In this document: positions 25,601 to 40,100 of the stretch, piece after piece
Numbering within the stretch: position 1 is the first letter of the stretch
How the letters are laid out: each line of letters begins with the position of its first letter
Assembly (NCBI RefSeq): GCF_028769735.1
Contig: NC_088188.1
Location: 4,673,001 to 4,737,000 of the forward strand
Length of the DNA stretch: 64,000 nt
Direction: 5' to 3'
DNA from: Zonotrichia leucophrys gambelii
Lineage: Eukaryota; Chordata; Aves; Passeriformes; Passerellidae
Notes under the pieces: generated by a model
The model's database searches: none
What the model was told of the DNA's origin: nothing
The model's input: only the letters and a program-made list of their open reading frames with translations
Made by a program: the position numbers and the translations under genes

Positions 25601-28600
25601 AAGGCTGAGGGGCACTTCCTCAGAGCCCCCCATGCTCCCACACAGTGCTGGGGCTTTATTTTTAACCCAAAGTTCAAGAAATATACCTTGGTACTTGCAC
25701 AGAGCACTGAGTGATGCCATAGGAGTTTTGAATGGCTGGACACATTCAACATTCCCCACTTATTTGGTGAATTTAGCCACCAACACAGTGGTCATGACAG
25801 GAGGGGTGACCTCTTCAAGGAAGTAGTTCAGAGGTCTGAAGTAGCCTCTGGTCTGTCCCTCACTATGCTGAATGCAATAAGAAGCACCAAAAATCCTGTT
25901 CCTCACATCAGCCCTCCCACAAAATGCCACCAACACCCACAGCAGTTAAACTGGCCCAGGCCTCTTCTTTTCCTCCCAGTCCTAACATGGAAAACCAACT
26001 ACAGCAGGGCTTTGAGGAGCTCTGCTCCATTTTTTGCACTGTTTTACCTGGAGATTTAAACATGACTAGAGGGATCCATCTAGAATAAAAAGGATTTTTT
26101 TTCTTTTCTTTCTTCAGCCAGGTACACAGCCAGGCAGCCTGGAGAGGCCCTGCCATGAGGGCACACTGCCCAGCACCCCAGGCCTTCACCCATCCCAGCA
26201 GGCACAAAATAAGGAGATCTCTAGCAGTAAAAGCAGGTGGTTGTTTTTCCAGGGCCTTTAATGAGTGTTGTAGTGGCTGGAAAAGGTGATAAGCTTTCTG
26301 TGTTATATGAAAAGCCAGGGGGTTACTTTATATAATCAGCCACAGCTGACTAAACAGGGCACTGAAAGTCACTCACAGCCAAGGGAAGACAAAACAACAA
26401 AACCCCCACAACCTTCCCGTCCCTCCTCCCCAAAGAGCCCATTCCCCAGGCACAATCCCTGGGCTGTTCCAAGGCCTCCAACCCCCTAATTAAAATCCTC
26501 CTTGGAAAAAACCAGCAGCTTACCTTGGCATGCCAAGGGCTCAGCCCCACCTGGGCAGGACATGGAGCAGCCCTGGGATGAGCCCTCCTCATCCTCTCTG
26601 GCAGCTCCTTGGCATTAACAGCCCCCTGTTAATTAACCTGTGGGGCTGGAGCAGCTCCAGCTGTGGGACAGCTCCTGGTGCATCCCGTTGTTTTATCTCC
26701 CAAGGTACAGAAACACTGGGGCCAATAAAGAGGTTTCAAACAGGTTGCATTAAAAACTTGCCAGTTGTCTTCAGCAGCAGCTCAAAGGCATTACAGCATT
26801 TAACAAATCAGGATTTGAGTTTGGCGAACCTGAAACTATTTCACATGGACTCATGAGGCTGCAGTTTAATGTAAAAATGCAGTGGAAAAGCTCACATTGA
26901 CCTCAGGGAGAGGGGCTCTGGCTAGAGCCCCCAGCTGGTGGCTGTAGCTCAGTGTGGGAAGGTAAAACCTGGTGGCATTTGGTGCCACAGCAGAGAGGAC
27001 ACTGAGGGGGGGTCACTGCCAGCAGCCAGGCTGTGACAGCCTTGGGGTCTGCCCACACTGCACATAAGTGTTTCACCTTGGAACAAAACTGGATTTTCCC
27101 ACCTTTTCCAGGGCAGTAACACACTGTATTTCAGCATTACCTGTTTGCCCAAAGCTGGATGAACTGTAACACCAATTTAAAAAGAATTCACTGATATTTC
27201 CATAAGGCTTTTTGCAATTCCAGACAAAATATGGATACTTGTACTGCTTCAGCACTTGGTTCACACCAGGATTATTTTTCCAAGCATTAAGTTCTGTCAC
27301 AGCCTTTGCACTCAGCCTGGTTGGGGAGGGGCATGATCCTTGCTGAAACTGGCTAATGCCTGTTCTACAATAAAACAAAACCAACAAGCCAGCCCTTTCT
27401 GGCTGCTATTTAATCTGCATCCTTTTTACATTGATATCTTAAAGGGCCTGGCTTACCAGGAAATTCATGGAGATTTATCTCTTTCTGGCCTGTTAGAGGA
27501 AGCCTCTCCCCATCCCACCCTACTCTCTGGTCATGAACTTTCTACTCATCACAGCTGTGGTGGTACCTGCAGCTTCCAAACCTTAAAGGGACAAGGCTGT
27601 TTGGATCTCCCCTCACTTTAATAAGTCCTCTTACCCCAGGAAAGGGCAGCTGCTGTCTTTTAATCATTATTAAAAAAATTCCTGCCTGGCCTGGCATCTG
27701 AGCTCTGTATTCCTGCTGAAGCAGCTGACCAAACACAAGCTTGCTCGTATATTTTGCAAAAAAAATTTATGTTCCTCAGGTCAACGGGCACATTAAGCAA
27801 TTATTTAAACTGAAAGGTACAGTAACAAATGGCAGCAGTTCACCAGATAAGGACTCAAGGAGGTATTGCCATGCTTGACCCTAAATACCTGAGTTAGCAT
27901 TCCTGGGCTCCTGCCTTACAACCACTGGGGATGGACAGATGCTTGCAGGGGCTGAATCAGAGGAGAGAGGAGCTTAAATGCCACAAAATCCCTGTTCAAG
28001 GACCTCTCTCCCTTCAGCCTCAGAAGTCCTGCAGAGAGGAGGCTCCTTAAATATCCACCACATCCAAGTGTCCAAAGTGAACTCAATACCTGTGAGAATC
28101 CCCCAGGTTCCATAACCCTGATAAAACTTCCCAGGTCTGTATGTCAGGAAATTGTTTTTCAAATACTGTGCCCATGTCTCCTTCATGTCTCCTCTTTCCC
28201 AAGCCTTGAGTTTGGGAAAGGGCTCCACAGCAGGGAAGAGCCCTCAGATGCTGCAGCTAGACAGACAGCTCTGCACAGCACCAGCATCCCAAAGTGTACC
28301 TTCATCGGCTGGGAACTCCTGTCCCGGGTTCACAACCTGTGGGATTTGGAGATTTTCTGATACAAGCCATAGGCTCACCTCCAGAAATCCAAGTGGGTTT
28401 ACTCTTACACATAACCCAGCTGGACTGAAATTGTTTTTTCCCCATTCACAGAAGAAAATCCCTTCTCCTTAGGTAGTGTCATCTTATTGTAAAAGTTCCA
28501 TACCTTCTTGGTGATTTCTCATGGTCAGCTCCTCACAGCACTGACTCCTTCTTCTTTATAATACAACCAACAAACTCCATCTCCCTCCTCACCCAGCTAA

Positions 28601-31600
28601 CCTCCTCTTTTGTAGCACTCTTCTTCTTATTGGACACAGCTGTGGCTTGTTAAGGGCAGGCCTGTTCCTAATCTTTGGTGATTAGTGCAGCTGCAGCTGC
28701 TCAGGTGTGAGGTTGCCTTCTGCACTATTCTCTTACATTCTGTCCCTCCACACTTGGGCACGAGCATTGCCACAGGCTGGCTCAGAGATGTGGCTGAGCA
28801 TTGTCACTGGTTGGCTCAGAGAGTTGTGGCTCATGGACATCCTGCTGGTGACCACCTGGATTCAAACAGACTGAGGAGGAAATGAGGTGAGGCCCAAAGG
28901 TGCAGAACTTTGTAGCTGCAGGCAGGTTAAAGACCAGTGCCCCTGAGTAGAGTTAAAACATGTCCAATGGGAATTAGCATTGATAAAATCATTTCAAGAT
29001 GAAAAGGAAAAGGAGGAGGATGAGACTGTCCCAGGGTCAGATACTGTTCAATATTAACATTTTGGAGGGTGAAATAGAGAACATACAAAAATTTTGGATG
29101 ATGGGCTATAAGCTAAAGCAGTTTATGTGGAATTTGGAGGATTGGGATACAATCTAGAACAGCTTTAAACTAAAGGAGACAGAAAGCCAATGAGAAGGAA
29201 TTAAAGATCAGGGCAGATTGTTACATGTTAGAAGACAGTAAAATTCAAGGAGTAATGGTTAGTAATTGGTCAGGGTGTAGCTGCTTAGGAGGGATCTGGG
29301 GTTGCAAGTGCAGCACAGATGGATCAGGTGTCACCCCAGAGCAGGGGCAGTGTCCCCTGGGCTGTGCTAACAGGGCTGGCACCAGTAACATCAGCATCTC
29401 AGGGCTTTGTAGTGGGAAAGCACCACAGGGGATTGTCCAGATCAAACCTCCTGCTCAGAGCAGCATCAGGATTCCCAGGGCCAGATTCAGATGGGTTTGG
29501 GATAACTCCAGCAATATTTGGGAGCTCCACAACAAATCTGGCCAAGCTGTTCTGATATCTGACCATGTTCACAATCCAAGAGTTTAAAGGGGCTTTCCTT
29601 ATTCCAGCATGTCCATTGCCTCTCATCCTGTGCACGGACACCACTGGGAAGAACATGGATTTGTTGCACTCAGTCCCATCACCCAGGTCATTGATTAAAA
29701 TGTTAAATGCTCTTGGCATTGCTTTCAAATAGAGAAAGGAGGCTCCAGACAAATCTACACCTCGTTAACATTTGTGAAAATTCAAGGTATGTCCTCAGAT
29801 AACCCCTGCTGGCACATTACCAAGGTAACAGAGGCACAGGGAATCAGATCTGAGGAAGTTCTGGGATAGACAGAAGAAGCTACAGGGGGATCAGAAACAA
29901 GCAGTTATTAAGGAAGAGAGGTCTGGAATAAACTTCTACCCACATTGCCTAGAAACATTCATAACCTTCATTGCTGCTGAATCACAGAGGGGGGGATTGG
30001 TTTGTTTGGCTTTTTACAGACAACCAACCTCTGAAATAATTATTCCAATCTTGCTGGTGCTGGAATTTTGTGTCCAAGTTGGCATAGGATGTTTAAAAAC
30101 AAAATATGCACAAATTTAAGGTAATCCTAAAGAGAGCAAGAAAAATTAGGAGTGGAGAAAAGATTACTGGGAGGAAAAGTTGGAAAAAGATTATTGAAAA
30201 AAAGAAAACTAAACAGGCTTCCACTGTGCTAACGTCATTACAGAGAGGATGCAAAGGATGAAATTGGCTTAATTTGCAGACAGAAAGATTTAGGTTAGGG
30301 GGAAAAAATGCATAAATCTAAGGCTAGCTTTGGACTTGAGGCTACCTACAAGGTTTAGGCAGGTCAGACAAACGTTTGTAACAACAATCCTGCCTCTAAG
30401 CAGAACAACAAACTGGGGGAACTCATGAGAACCTTTCTCTGCAGTCTATTTCAAAGGCTGCTCTCCCTCTCACAAGGTTTCAGAAAGGTTTAGGGGATTA
30501 AACTTGCAAGAGTTAATAAAATACATTATCAATTGTAGCCTGCTTCTTTGTTTTTTCCCATCCAAATAGTAATTGTTTGTGAAAGGGCTGACACTGAAGT
30601 GCAACTGCCAGGGTTCATGCAAGTTCATTTCCCATCTGATCGTTTTAATGATGCTTGGTGAAAATCTGTTTTGTGGAATTAATCGTTGCTCTTTGTTCCC
30701 TTTGGTTATTTGAATCTGCATCCAAACCCCATGAGCACAGCCCTCTGTCCCCCTGTGAAAGTGGAGATTGAAATTAAATTGGGGTTGATACAGGCTTGTT
30801 TTGAATCTTGAATATTTTCATGATGTTTATCTGAACATTTGTCCTTCCCCTTTATAGAAGGGGAAGCATGACAACCCCAAATTGTCATCATGATGGTCCA
30901 AGGGACAACCAGATTGGTGGCATAGCCCAGTCCAAACATCTCCTCAAGCAATCTGCAGCAGGCTCCTCAGCTGCACTGCCCTTGAAATGCCATCATTCTG
31001 GGGTAACAGACAGAAAAAAAAGTAAGAAATGGGTTTTGAACCAAGATAAAAGTGCAGCAACAAGGAAGGAGCAGAAGTGCAGAAAGCCTGAGGGCACACA
31101 GGGTCAGATGGCACCCGGGGCTCTGCACAGCCACAAACCACTTCAGAGGGTCTGCAGAGCTCTGGTGGTTGGGAGCACCCTGGTGGTGCTTCACTGCTTG
31201 GTGCTGCAGGGCATCACAGCTGCACCCTGGTTTGGTCCCACCAGGAACCAGAGGGAATTTGGACTGAATTCCAAGCAGGGCCTCTCTGGTTTAGCTTCCT
31301 CCAAAAAAGCTACTCAGGTTGCTCAAGGTAAGTAAGAGCAATCAAGTGATTTGCTTCAAAATTGCAATCCAAACTAAGCCTCTCCTTGTGGTAAAGCCTG
31401 GCTCAACCTAATCCATGCTCAGGTGGTCCTGCTTTCCATCCTGCCCACTGCTCCCTGCTCCTGCCCCATCTGCAGGTGTGAGGGAGCCTCCAGCAGGGCA
31501 AGGTGAAGTGACCTCAGCAGGATCCAAACAAGGCAGAACTAAAGAGGGAGGGATGTCAGCCCCCAGAGTCCAGAAAGCAAATTTAGGGAGCAAAGAGGTT

Positions 31601-33899
31601 TCTTCTCAGCCAGCACCTGCTGTGTGTGTCTGAGCCCTAGGGCTGACTGGAGGGAGGGAGGGGAGAACGTGGAACTGCTCAGACCAGGCTCCCATCAGCC
31701 TCAGAAGTCACAGAAGCTGCATTGGAAGAAGTCATGCAACAGTTACAGATGAAAAAGAACTCATCAGAAACTGTGCTTTGATGGAAAAGTGTGACCTCAT
31801 CTTTCAAGAGCATTATCCTCCAAGTTTTTGCCTACCAGCTTGCATGAGGAAAAGTAAATCTCTCTGGATTGAAGGCCAAAGGTAAGCCTGAGTGCTGTTT
31901 CATCTCCTCTTCAGCCTCATTTTGAAATCTTCACAGTGTAAAAACCATAAGCACTGTCTGACATCTGATGCCTGAGTGACTGCAGCTCAGTACTCACTTG
32001 GTGGGAAATGTGATTTTGTGGGGCTTATGCAAGGTAGCATTACACTTTGAACATGTGTTTGTGCCACAAAAGAGCATTTTACAGACCCATCTCTCAGAAA
32101 ATTTCCAAATTAGGTCTGCAAATGAAACATCCATCCCCATGAGCAGCTCAGCCTTTTGCTGAGAGGAGCTGTCACTTGCTTGGGTCTGCAGAAGAGCCTA
32201 AAGCAGAAGTTTGTTCATAAATCACCTTTTTGATTGTGCCAACAGAAAATCCTCAACCTCCATGACCTCCCACTGCCAATCTACAACCCTATCCCATGGA
32301 CAGTGGTCTTAGACTGTGAGGAAAAACGTTCTGGGGAGAAAACCAGTGGTAAAAGCTGGGCTTGTCCAGGAAAGCTCAGGAGGTGGAAGGACAGGTCATG
32401 TGGATTCTTGTATTGCAAAAAGATTTCTGAGTCACCAAAGCCCAGCGAGGCTGCTCACATTGTTGGGAGGGACAGCTCTGGGTGATGCTCCAGTTCTTAC
32501 AGGAACAGGTGGCAAGAAGAGCTAAAGCCTTGTCCTCATCTTCAGCAAGATTCCTGCAGGAAAGGAGTGAGTTTTGCCCCAGCTGTGTCCACTGATGTAT
32601 TTAAAAGAGATAATTCCTACTGGATAAAATTTGGAATGAACTTGTTATACTGGAAAAACAGTGTTGGTGCAGGAATGTTCACACAGCTTCTGCACGCAGG
32701 GGCAAGGGGAAGTTTATTGTATTAATTTTCTGTGTGCTGAGAGCCTTCTCAATCCAGTTGTTCTCTATTACTGAAGTGCACAGAGTGCAGGATTTTGCTG
32801 GAACAGCAGAAAATGCAGGTAGGGGTGAATGTCACATCCCTGAACCATGCAGATGTTAGAGCTTTCTCATGGAATTTCTGCCCCTCTTGATGAGGGCAGA
32901 ATTCAGCACATTGCCCTCAAGTTCTCTTCCTACAAAGCCTAAGAAGATGGAAACAGAAAATAAGTGTCTTGTTTCTTCCTCTCAGTGTCTGTGGGACTGT
33001 GGCTCCAGCAGCACTGATGCACAAGGAAAGCATTTTCATGAGCTGTTAAAACAGCAGAAGCTTGTTTTCCTTTGGCTGCAGCATCCTCCTGCCTCCCACG
33101 CAGGAAGTGTTCATGCAATATTCCACATAGGCAGAATATGTCCTGTTCCTAGAAGTCTAAATACAAGAAACTGTAGGGCATTTAAAACCCAGGCTGCTCT
33201 TGGATTAGAAAAGCGAGAGGTAATCTGCTTTCATGGGCTGCAGTTCCCAAATTGCCCTCTTTGTCCCTAGACTTGATGATCTTTGGCAGAACACGTCCTT
33301 GCTGTGTGTGTCTCACTGAAACCCAAGGATGATGGCCAAAGGTGTTACTGTTGTGTCATGGACAACCTCCTCCCCATAATAAAGATATCTCTGAAGGTGG
33401 AAATTCATTATCCCTGCATTCTCAGTGCACCTAGGTGAACTTTACTATGAGAAAAACAGCCAATGTTCCACTATTTCTGCTCTTTTGCACCAAAGCAAAT
33501 GAGTCAAGTGGTTTCAGGAATTGGCCACATCACTGAGATGGGGAGGGCATATTGCATATTCACAAGAACTTCAGATTGTTTTATTTACACTTCCATTGCT
33601 AGGGGCTGTGGAATGGAACATAATTCTATTTGCCAGACACTCTTCCTGGTGCAATAAGCTAGAGGAATTCTCAATTAATACATGGAGCTTATGTATAAAA
33701 GACAAGAGGTTAAGTAAGACTGCAGTGCCCAATGGACCATCTGGTGAACATTAGGTTTGTCAATAAATCACAAAAGCACCAGTTCATCAAGAAAATTCCA
33801 TTTCAAACCACTGACAGCAAAAAAAAAAAAAAAGATGGGGGAAACAACCCTCACAAAATTGGTATTTTGATACTTTATAAAAACAGGAACATTAAATAA
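22613..33899. other. Intergenic downstream of MYL10, no gene recognised
   Basis: 11 kb with one CR1 reverse-transcriptase scrap and scattered homopolymers. In human the neighbour on this side of MYL10 is COL26A1. I looked for Gly-X-Y coding stretches and EMI-type cysteines and saw none, so its 3' end, if syntenic, lies outside. Confidence 0.6.
29655..29725 (-). mobile_element. CR1 reverse-transcriptase fragment
   Basis: The minus strand encodes FNILINDLGDGTEC. This is a diverged form of the FNIFINDLDDG..C motif after the catalytic-region GVPQGSVLGP block of CR1 ORF2. Only this short stretch is recognisable and the surrounding frame does not continue as RT, so it is a dead remnant. The boundaries are approximate. 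Confidence 0.6.
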
Positions 33900-34033
33900 C
33901 TTTAATCTATTTTCAATTATTTTATTGGTTCTCTTCCAATGACCACGTGACTTTCACATCCTGGATGTTTGTACATGAGAGCATCATGAAATAACTGGGT
34001 GCATCACCTCAGGAGAAGCTCCTCTCTTTGCTC
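33900..34033 (-). other. MYL10: MYL10 3' untranslated region (approximate 3' end)
   Basis: About 130 bases between the stop codon and the expected cleavage zone. An AATAAA on the minus strand (33921-33926) sets the likely end near 33900-33910. T-rich and GT-rich sequence follows further downstream on the minus strand. The exact cleavage point is inferred. Confidence 0.7.
33921..33926 (-). terminator. Poly(A) signal AATAAA for MYL10
   Basis: A canonical hexamer in the sense orientation of MYL10, about 108 bases past the TGA. It gives a compact 3' UTR. A later alternative signal is possible but not needed. Confidence 0.7.
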
Positions 34034-34132
34034 TCAGTCTTTCTCCTCACCATGGGTGATAACATAGCACAGGTTCTTATAGTCAAGGTTCCCAGAGACA
34101 TCTGGAGGGAAAGCAGCAAACATCTGGTTGAT
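34034..34132 (-). CDS. MYL10: MYL10 coding exon 7 (residues 134-165 and stop)
   Basis: The terminal coding exon, with acceptor TGGCAG| and stop TGA at 34034-34036. It encodes [18 protein letters not shown] and then [14 protein letters not shown], the regulatory light chain C-terminus. The [12 protein letters not shown] ending matches MYL10; MYL2 ends [12 protein letters not shown]. The first residue is Ile134, where human paralogues have Val. Confidence 0.97.
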   Translation of the reverse strand: MNQMFAAFPPDVSGNLDYKNLCYVITHGEEKD

Positions 34133-37100
34133 CTGCCAAGCAAACAGAGAGAAGTGTCACAGACTGTGGGACAGCAACATGAACAGCTTTTCATTTTACA
34201 CCCAGCTCAGCTCCCTGCTGCCCTGGTCCTTTAACCACCAGGGAGAACTTTTCCTTGGGCTCAGTAAAGTTGAAACATAACTGGTTAACAAAGTCCTGCT
34301 AGAATCCCACAAGTTCCCTGCTGAAAAGAGCTTTCCCTGAAACCCAGGTAAACCCTGGTTGATAAATGTCCACTCCAGTCTGTTCTGTCCACAGACCAGC
34401 TCAATTCCATCTCCTCTTCTGAAAATGAAGTCCCCCTAAATTCCTCCCAACCAGCAGAATCCATGCTTAGTCTCACACAAACCACCAAGTCAGTACCTCA
34501 TTTCAGATTTCAAACCAAGTAACTCGCAGAAATGGAAACCAGAACACAGTCCGCACCCAAATCCACTTGGACTCCAGTAAATCAGTTGCCCAGCTGCCCT
34601 CCATGGGGAGGAGCAGCACGAGATAGGCCACACTTGCACTTGGATGGGAGTCCAAAGAATCAGTTTGACTTTGATTTAGCCATGGAGCTCTTTAGAAGAG
34701 ATGCTTTGAATTGTTTCTAATTGCCAGAGCTGGCATCAACCTCCTCTCAGGCTGGATTTCAGCTAAATTCATGCATTTAAAGAGGGGCAAGGACTTAGTG
34801 CTGAACAGGAGCTGGATTCCTGGTTTGAATAAAGTTCCTTACCTCTTCTTGACTGAACCGGTCTGCCTGTGTCATGAGCATTTCTTTGATGCTGTTCAAA
34901 TAAAACGAAATAACCTGATTAAAGGGTGATAATGGCACATGACAATTCAGATGGCAAGATCCCTCCTGAAGTTGCATGAAAGAAAATCTGTGTGACCGCA
35001 TAAATTAGAGCTGCTAATCCTTACATGATATTGTAAGAGATTTTCTGTGGGCACCCATCAGTGTCAATGCCTCGCTCTGCCAACTTATTTCTCTTTTGTG
35101 ACACTTTATAGAGGTTTAAAATTGTTTAAGGTTATTAATGTAATTGAAATACAGCAATTTTGTATGCTTATCTTAGCCTAAAATGTTAGGTTTCCTCACT
35201 TGCTGCTTAAAGTTTGGATCACTTAACAAAACCAAAAGAGGGAATATTTTCTGTAAAATCTGAGGATGAAAGGAACAGAGCATGAAATGAGAAAGAGGAC
35301 TTGAAAGAGAACTCGAGCCTCTATTGCCAGTCATCACTGGAGAATGCTTTATTTGCATGCAGCCATTCCCAGAGGAGCTGTGGAGCTGCATGAGCCCTGC
35401 TGTATTTCACGGTGCCCTGTCTTGATCTGGAGTCACAGCGCTGGAACACGGAGCTTATCCCACACACAATCTGCATCCCGTGCAATTACATCAAAGAGAA
35501 TCTTTTGGGGGCAGACTCTCAGCTGATTTACCCTCTGTTTTAAACCCATTGTGGGAAGGCAGTCGAGCATGTAATTTTTTTATTTTTTTTTTTTACCTAA
35601 GTTTAGAGGTGAATAGAAAAGCCAGGAAGAATTATTTTTGTTTCTAGTCTAACCCCTGTACATAAAATATCTTTATACCTCCCCCAGTTTCTCATGTACT
35701 GAGGGCAGCACATGCACCACGTGCTGGGACATCCACCAGTATAAACTCACTTAGATTCGCATAAACATCCCTTCAATAACACCAATAATTTCCTCTTCCT
35801 GTAGAAGAATTCCTATATTAATCTCACAGTTTTCATTCACGCTGAAGAGGCAGAGTTGTCTCCTTTTGTCGCTACCAAATGTATTTATACATTACCAGAC
35901 ACAGCTCTGGAGCAGTAAAACAAACTGTAAAGCTGTGATAACAGGTGAGCAGTATGTTGTACAAAAACAAAAGCTGAGGGAAATATAGAAATCTGGTTTG
36001 GTTTGTGGATTTGAAAAAAAAGCTGCTTTTTTCAAGAATTTGTTGTGGGGGGAGTGAGAGTGGCAGCTCTTCTAGAAGAAGTGTTTTCTGCTTTTTAAAG
36101 GGAATATTTAAAACTATTTATAATATAAATTTTAGAATATATAGAATATTTATAATAGAAATCATGCCTGAACAGGAACATTTGCAGGAGAGCAAAATTC
36201 ACCCACCATGGGTGCAGATGTTCAGGCAAAACAATAAATCCTCCCTTTCTGCACATGAGAGAAGTCCCCCAGACAGAAGTGCAGTTTGGGTGGCAAAGCT
36301 ACAATGGCACTCACAGCTCTGACAAATGTGATTTTTTTCCAGGAAAAGGCTACACATCCCAGTCTGTGGCAGGGGCACAGACACTTCTGCAGCTCTTGTT
36401 GGTATAAATGCACATTTGGAAGCCCAGAAAGGGAAAATTGAAAACAATGAAGAAGGACAAGTGTGAATATATCTGTGCAAGCTTTGGGAACACACAGAGC
36501 TTAAGCTATTTGGTATATTTTTCCTGCATCACTTCACCATTCTCTGTAGTTAGCTAAATTTCTTCATCCCTTTGTCTCAAGTTTCTGTTTCTGTTCTGTT
36601 TCTCTGGGCATTTGGTATGTGACTGCATTTTTGAAGGCAAATTCTCAAATGATAGTGGCTGCAAGAGTAAAGAGATCACTCCTCTCAGCATAAATTATTG
36701 GATATATTGGATATATATGCATTATTGGATATATATGTCCTGGACAAACAGAATTAGCAAATGCAAATGGAAGTGTGATCCAGGAAGGAGCTTGGTGAAT
36801 GGAGGGAAGCATTTACAGCAGTTTTGTCAGAAGTCACAAATAAACTTCATTGCAAACAAGCCTGAATTAAAAAGAGATCTGGGCACTGTGTGTCTTCTAT
36901 TCACATGCTTAAAGTATTTAGGGGAAAAGAAAAGATCAAATATCTAATTATAATCTTCTGATGCACAGCCCAGTAGGCTCTGGCACACTCACAAGGAAGA
37001 AGGACTGACTAAAGGATCTATGCACATTTTCCATTATTTATTTTATAGGGAAACAAACACTCACCATTTCCAAAGCCAAAAATTATGCACTTTTTTGGTT

Positions 37101-40100
37101 TTCTATCTTGTTTTCTTTAGAAATCTTATATTCTTCTCAAAAAATAGCCCAAAAACCAAACCAAACCCCCCCTCAAAAAAAAAAAAATCCATTTACCTTG
37201 ACTTAGGAGTCTAAATGTTATCCCTTGTCCTGGCTCACATCAATTCCTTCTACATTTACAAATACCTTGTTGCATTCTGATATTTTAAAAGCCTTTTTTG
37301 AAATTATCTATGAAATCTGTAGGACATTTTTTGTTTTTCTCTGGGTTTGCCTTTTCTACAGTGCTGTCTTGGAGGAAACCAGGTGAGTGGGAAGGAGCAG
37401 AGCTCCACAGCTATGGGGAGAATCATCTCCAGCTCAGCCAAACACCTCCAAAGCCCAGCATGCCTGGCACCTCTTCCATCCCCCTGGGTCCATTTGCATT
37501 TGGCCCAAATCTGAGGAGTTTCATTGGCCTCAGCATCAGGCACAGTTGGTGTTGGCCTGAGTCACTCTGCCCCACGAGTGGCATTTGGGGCTGAATCATC
37601 CAACCTTTCCAAACACTGCCCCAGTTTACACCAGCTGAGAATGGGACTGGGAGCTTTTTCTCTTTTTGACATCATGCTGTGGGAAGGGTTTTATGTGTGG
37701 TATAATGATGCAGACAAACAAAGTCTGTCATTGAATTTGGAAGTAAGTTATAAACTCCTGGAGCTTCTGGAAAGGTTAGAAGGCTCCATCCCAGCTACCA
37801 TCACATGGACCAAGTGAGTCATTTCCAGACTAGAGGTGAAAACACGCAGAGGGAAGAGACATAAAAATCCCCAGAAGGATGTTAACTCCATGAACATAAA
37901 AATGAAGTTCTGATTAAAAGGTCAGCATGACTGGTTTTTGAGAGAAACATTCCAGGATTTTTTAATATGGAGAAGTATTATTTATTAGCATTAACTGTCG
38001 CATTGAAATGGCTGCATGAGCCAACAGAAAAATTATTTCAAAACTTCAAATGTCTACATTTTGGAAGCATATGAATAGAAGTTAAACCTCAAAGACATCC
38101 ACAGAATTGATTTAATGGTTTGTTCTGTAATGATCAACATTACCCTCGGGTCTAATAAGTAAACATTATGCTCTGTTGTGGTGATGAACTAAAACAATTG
38201 TCTAATGTTAGCAGTGCAGTGGGGGTGGGGACACGATTGACCTTTTCCATCAAGGAAAAATTAAATATTTCTCTCTCATCTTCCTTTTGGAGTGTGATAC
38301 TGCATTCCTAATTTGCCCCAAACTCCAACTGGCTTCCAGCATCCAAGGAATGTAGAGCTGAACACAGGGTGGCAAGCTGCAGATTTTGTATGCAGGATAT
38401 TGTTACAGATAGTGGTGGGAAATATAACATTTCATGGGTTCTGGAGTATCAGAAGTTCGTATTTCATGGCTGTGATTTCACTACTGTGTGATCTGCCCTA
38501 TTTGGTAAAAGGCTGCATTAATTCTGTTGTTTGAGTCATTCCTGATATGATCCCCTGACTGTTCTTCCCAAGCTCTTTGGGTGATGTTAACCTCAAAACC
38601 ATCAGGACAGGTCTTAACCTTCTGTTCCTTCTGATTGATTGCTACATCCACTTGTGTTTAATTAATTTGGAAGTTCTCACTCAAAGGACTGTCTCTCTTA
38701 TTTTGCATATTGCTGAAGTTCTCAGACCCACTGGGGTACTGCCATAGAAAACCACCTTTGTAAAGGAGAGAAATATTGTACATGAATCTTATATTTTCAA
38801 CTAACTTTCATCAATTATTGCAGATAATGTCATGGAAATCTCCACAGCGTTCTGGTCAGAGGCTATCACAACATAAGCAGCAATAATTGATGTAAATGCA
38901 GTTTTGTAACTCGTAGTTCCCTGATAGATTTCCTATACGTATCATGCTTTATAAAATCCATCTGAAATGGCTGCTGCAGTAGAAGTGCAGACACCAAATT
39001 CACCAGGAAATTTCAGCATATGAGCAAATTTAAACATATGCATAAATCTGGGTACATAAATGACTTCTCTGGAGCAATAGGTCCAATATCTTCATCCCCT
39101 GCCCTGATTTGATATCATTTATCTCACTCACCTGAAAGTCCTGCTTGCACCATTCTGGCAGTGCAAGGAGGGTTTGCATTTGTGCAAATACCTCTTAAAG
39201 TCCTTTTACATTGCTTTGTTGGTGCAACAGGATATGAATACAAATGAAGTTCTGCCTCCTTATTTAAAAATAGCCATATTGACAATAATTGCCAGATTAT
39301 TAATAGTATTATTTGGTTTGGCTCTCACTGTATCTAGTGGAATTTTACAGCAAATTATTTCTAGAAGCAGAAGGCTCAAATGATAAACACATAAAAAGGA
39401 AAACGTCCAGCACTAAAACCATGTCTCAGAGTTAATTAAATTGATCACTTTTTTAAAGAGGGGAGTAGCTTTCCCGTTTTAGTCAAGCACTGAGAGTTAG
39501 GCACCAGACATTCATTTTAATTTTACATATGGAGTTAATTTACAAAGAGTCATGTGTCGATTTATATCCAGACCTTCAAAAAGAGGCTATCTAATGGCCT
39601 ACATGTGATTATATTTCCGTTGGCTCTTGCAATGTCTGAAGACAATAACATCTCTTTTTGGTATACAAATACATTCATACAACAGTCCAGACTTTTAACT
39701 CTGGCTTACAAAGCTAAATGTTTCTCTGCCTCTTAAAATACTATGAAAAATGCAGCTTTTAAGCAGTTCTTTAAAACTGCAATTATTATTATTGTTGTTA
39801 TTCTTCTAAAGGATTGGAAATAAACTTACTAGTCTGCCTTTATGCGGCCTTTTCCTTCTGGGTCGAAAATCTTAAAAGCATTCAGAATGGTTTCTTCTGG
39901 GTCCGTGCCTGAAATTAATGAAATATAATTTAGAAGCCTGGATGTATTTCTCTGGCTGCAGAATACTTGCTAAGTAATTACATTCGCTTGAAAACAGTGC
40001 AAAATGGAGAATTCTGCAGTTGTGGGTTTGAAGACAAAGGTTCCCTGAGTCGGCAGCATTTGTCATGTCAGATAAACAATAGAGGTGAATAGTTCAATGC

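Noticed and set aside
26940..26965. tRNA-like box A (GTAGCTCAGTGTGG)
   Set aside because: No box B at the right distance and no cloverleaf can be drawn.
30868..31335. 155-codon plus-strand open frame ending just past a consensus-looking donor (CAAG|GTAAGT)
   Set aside because: No recognisable domain, ordinary composition for chance sequence, no matching acceptor-bounded exon structure. It could at most be part of a non-coding transcript.
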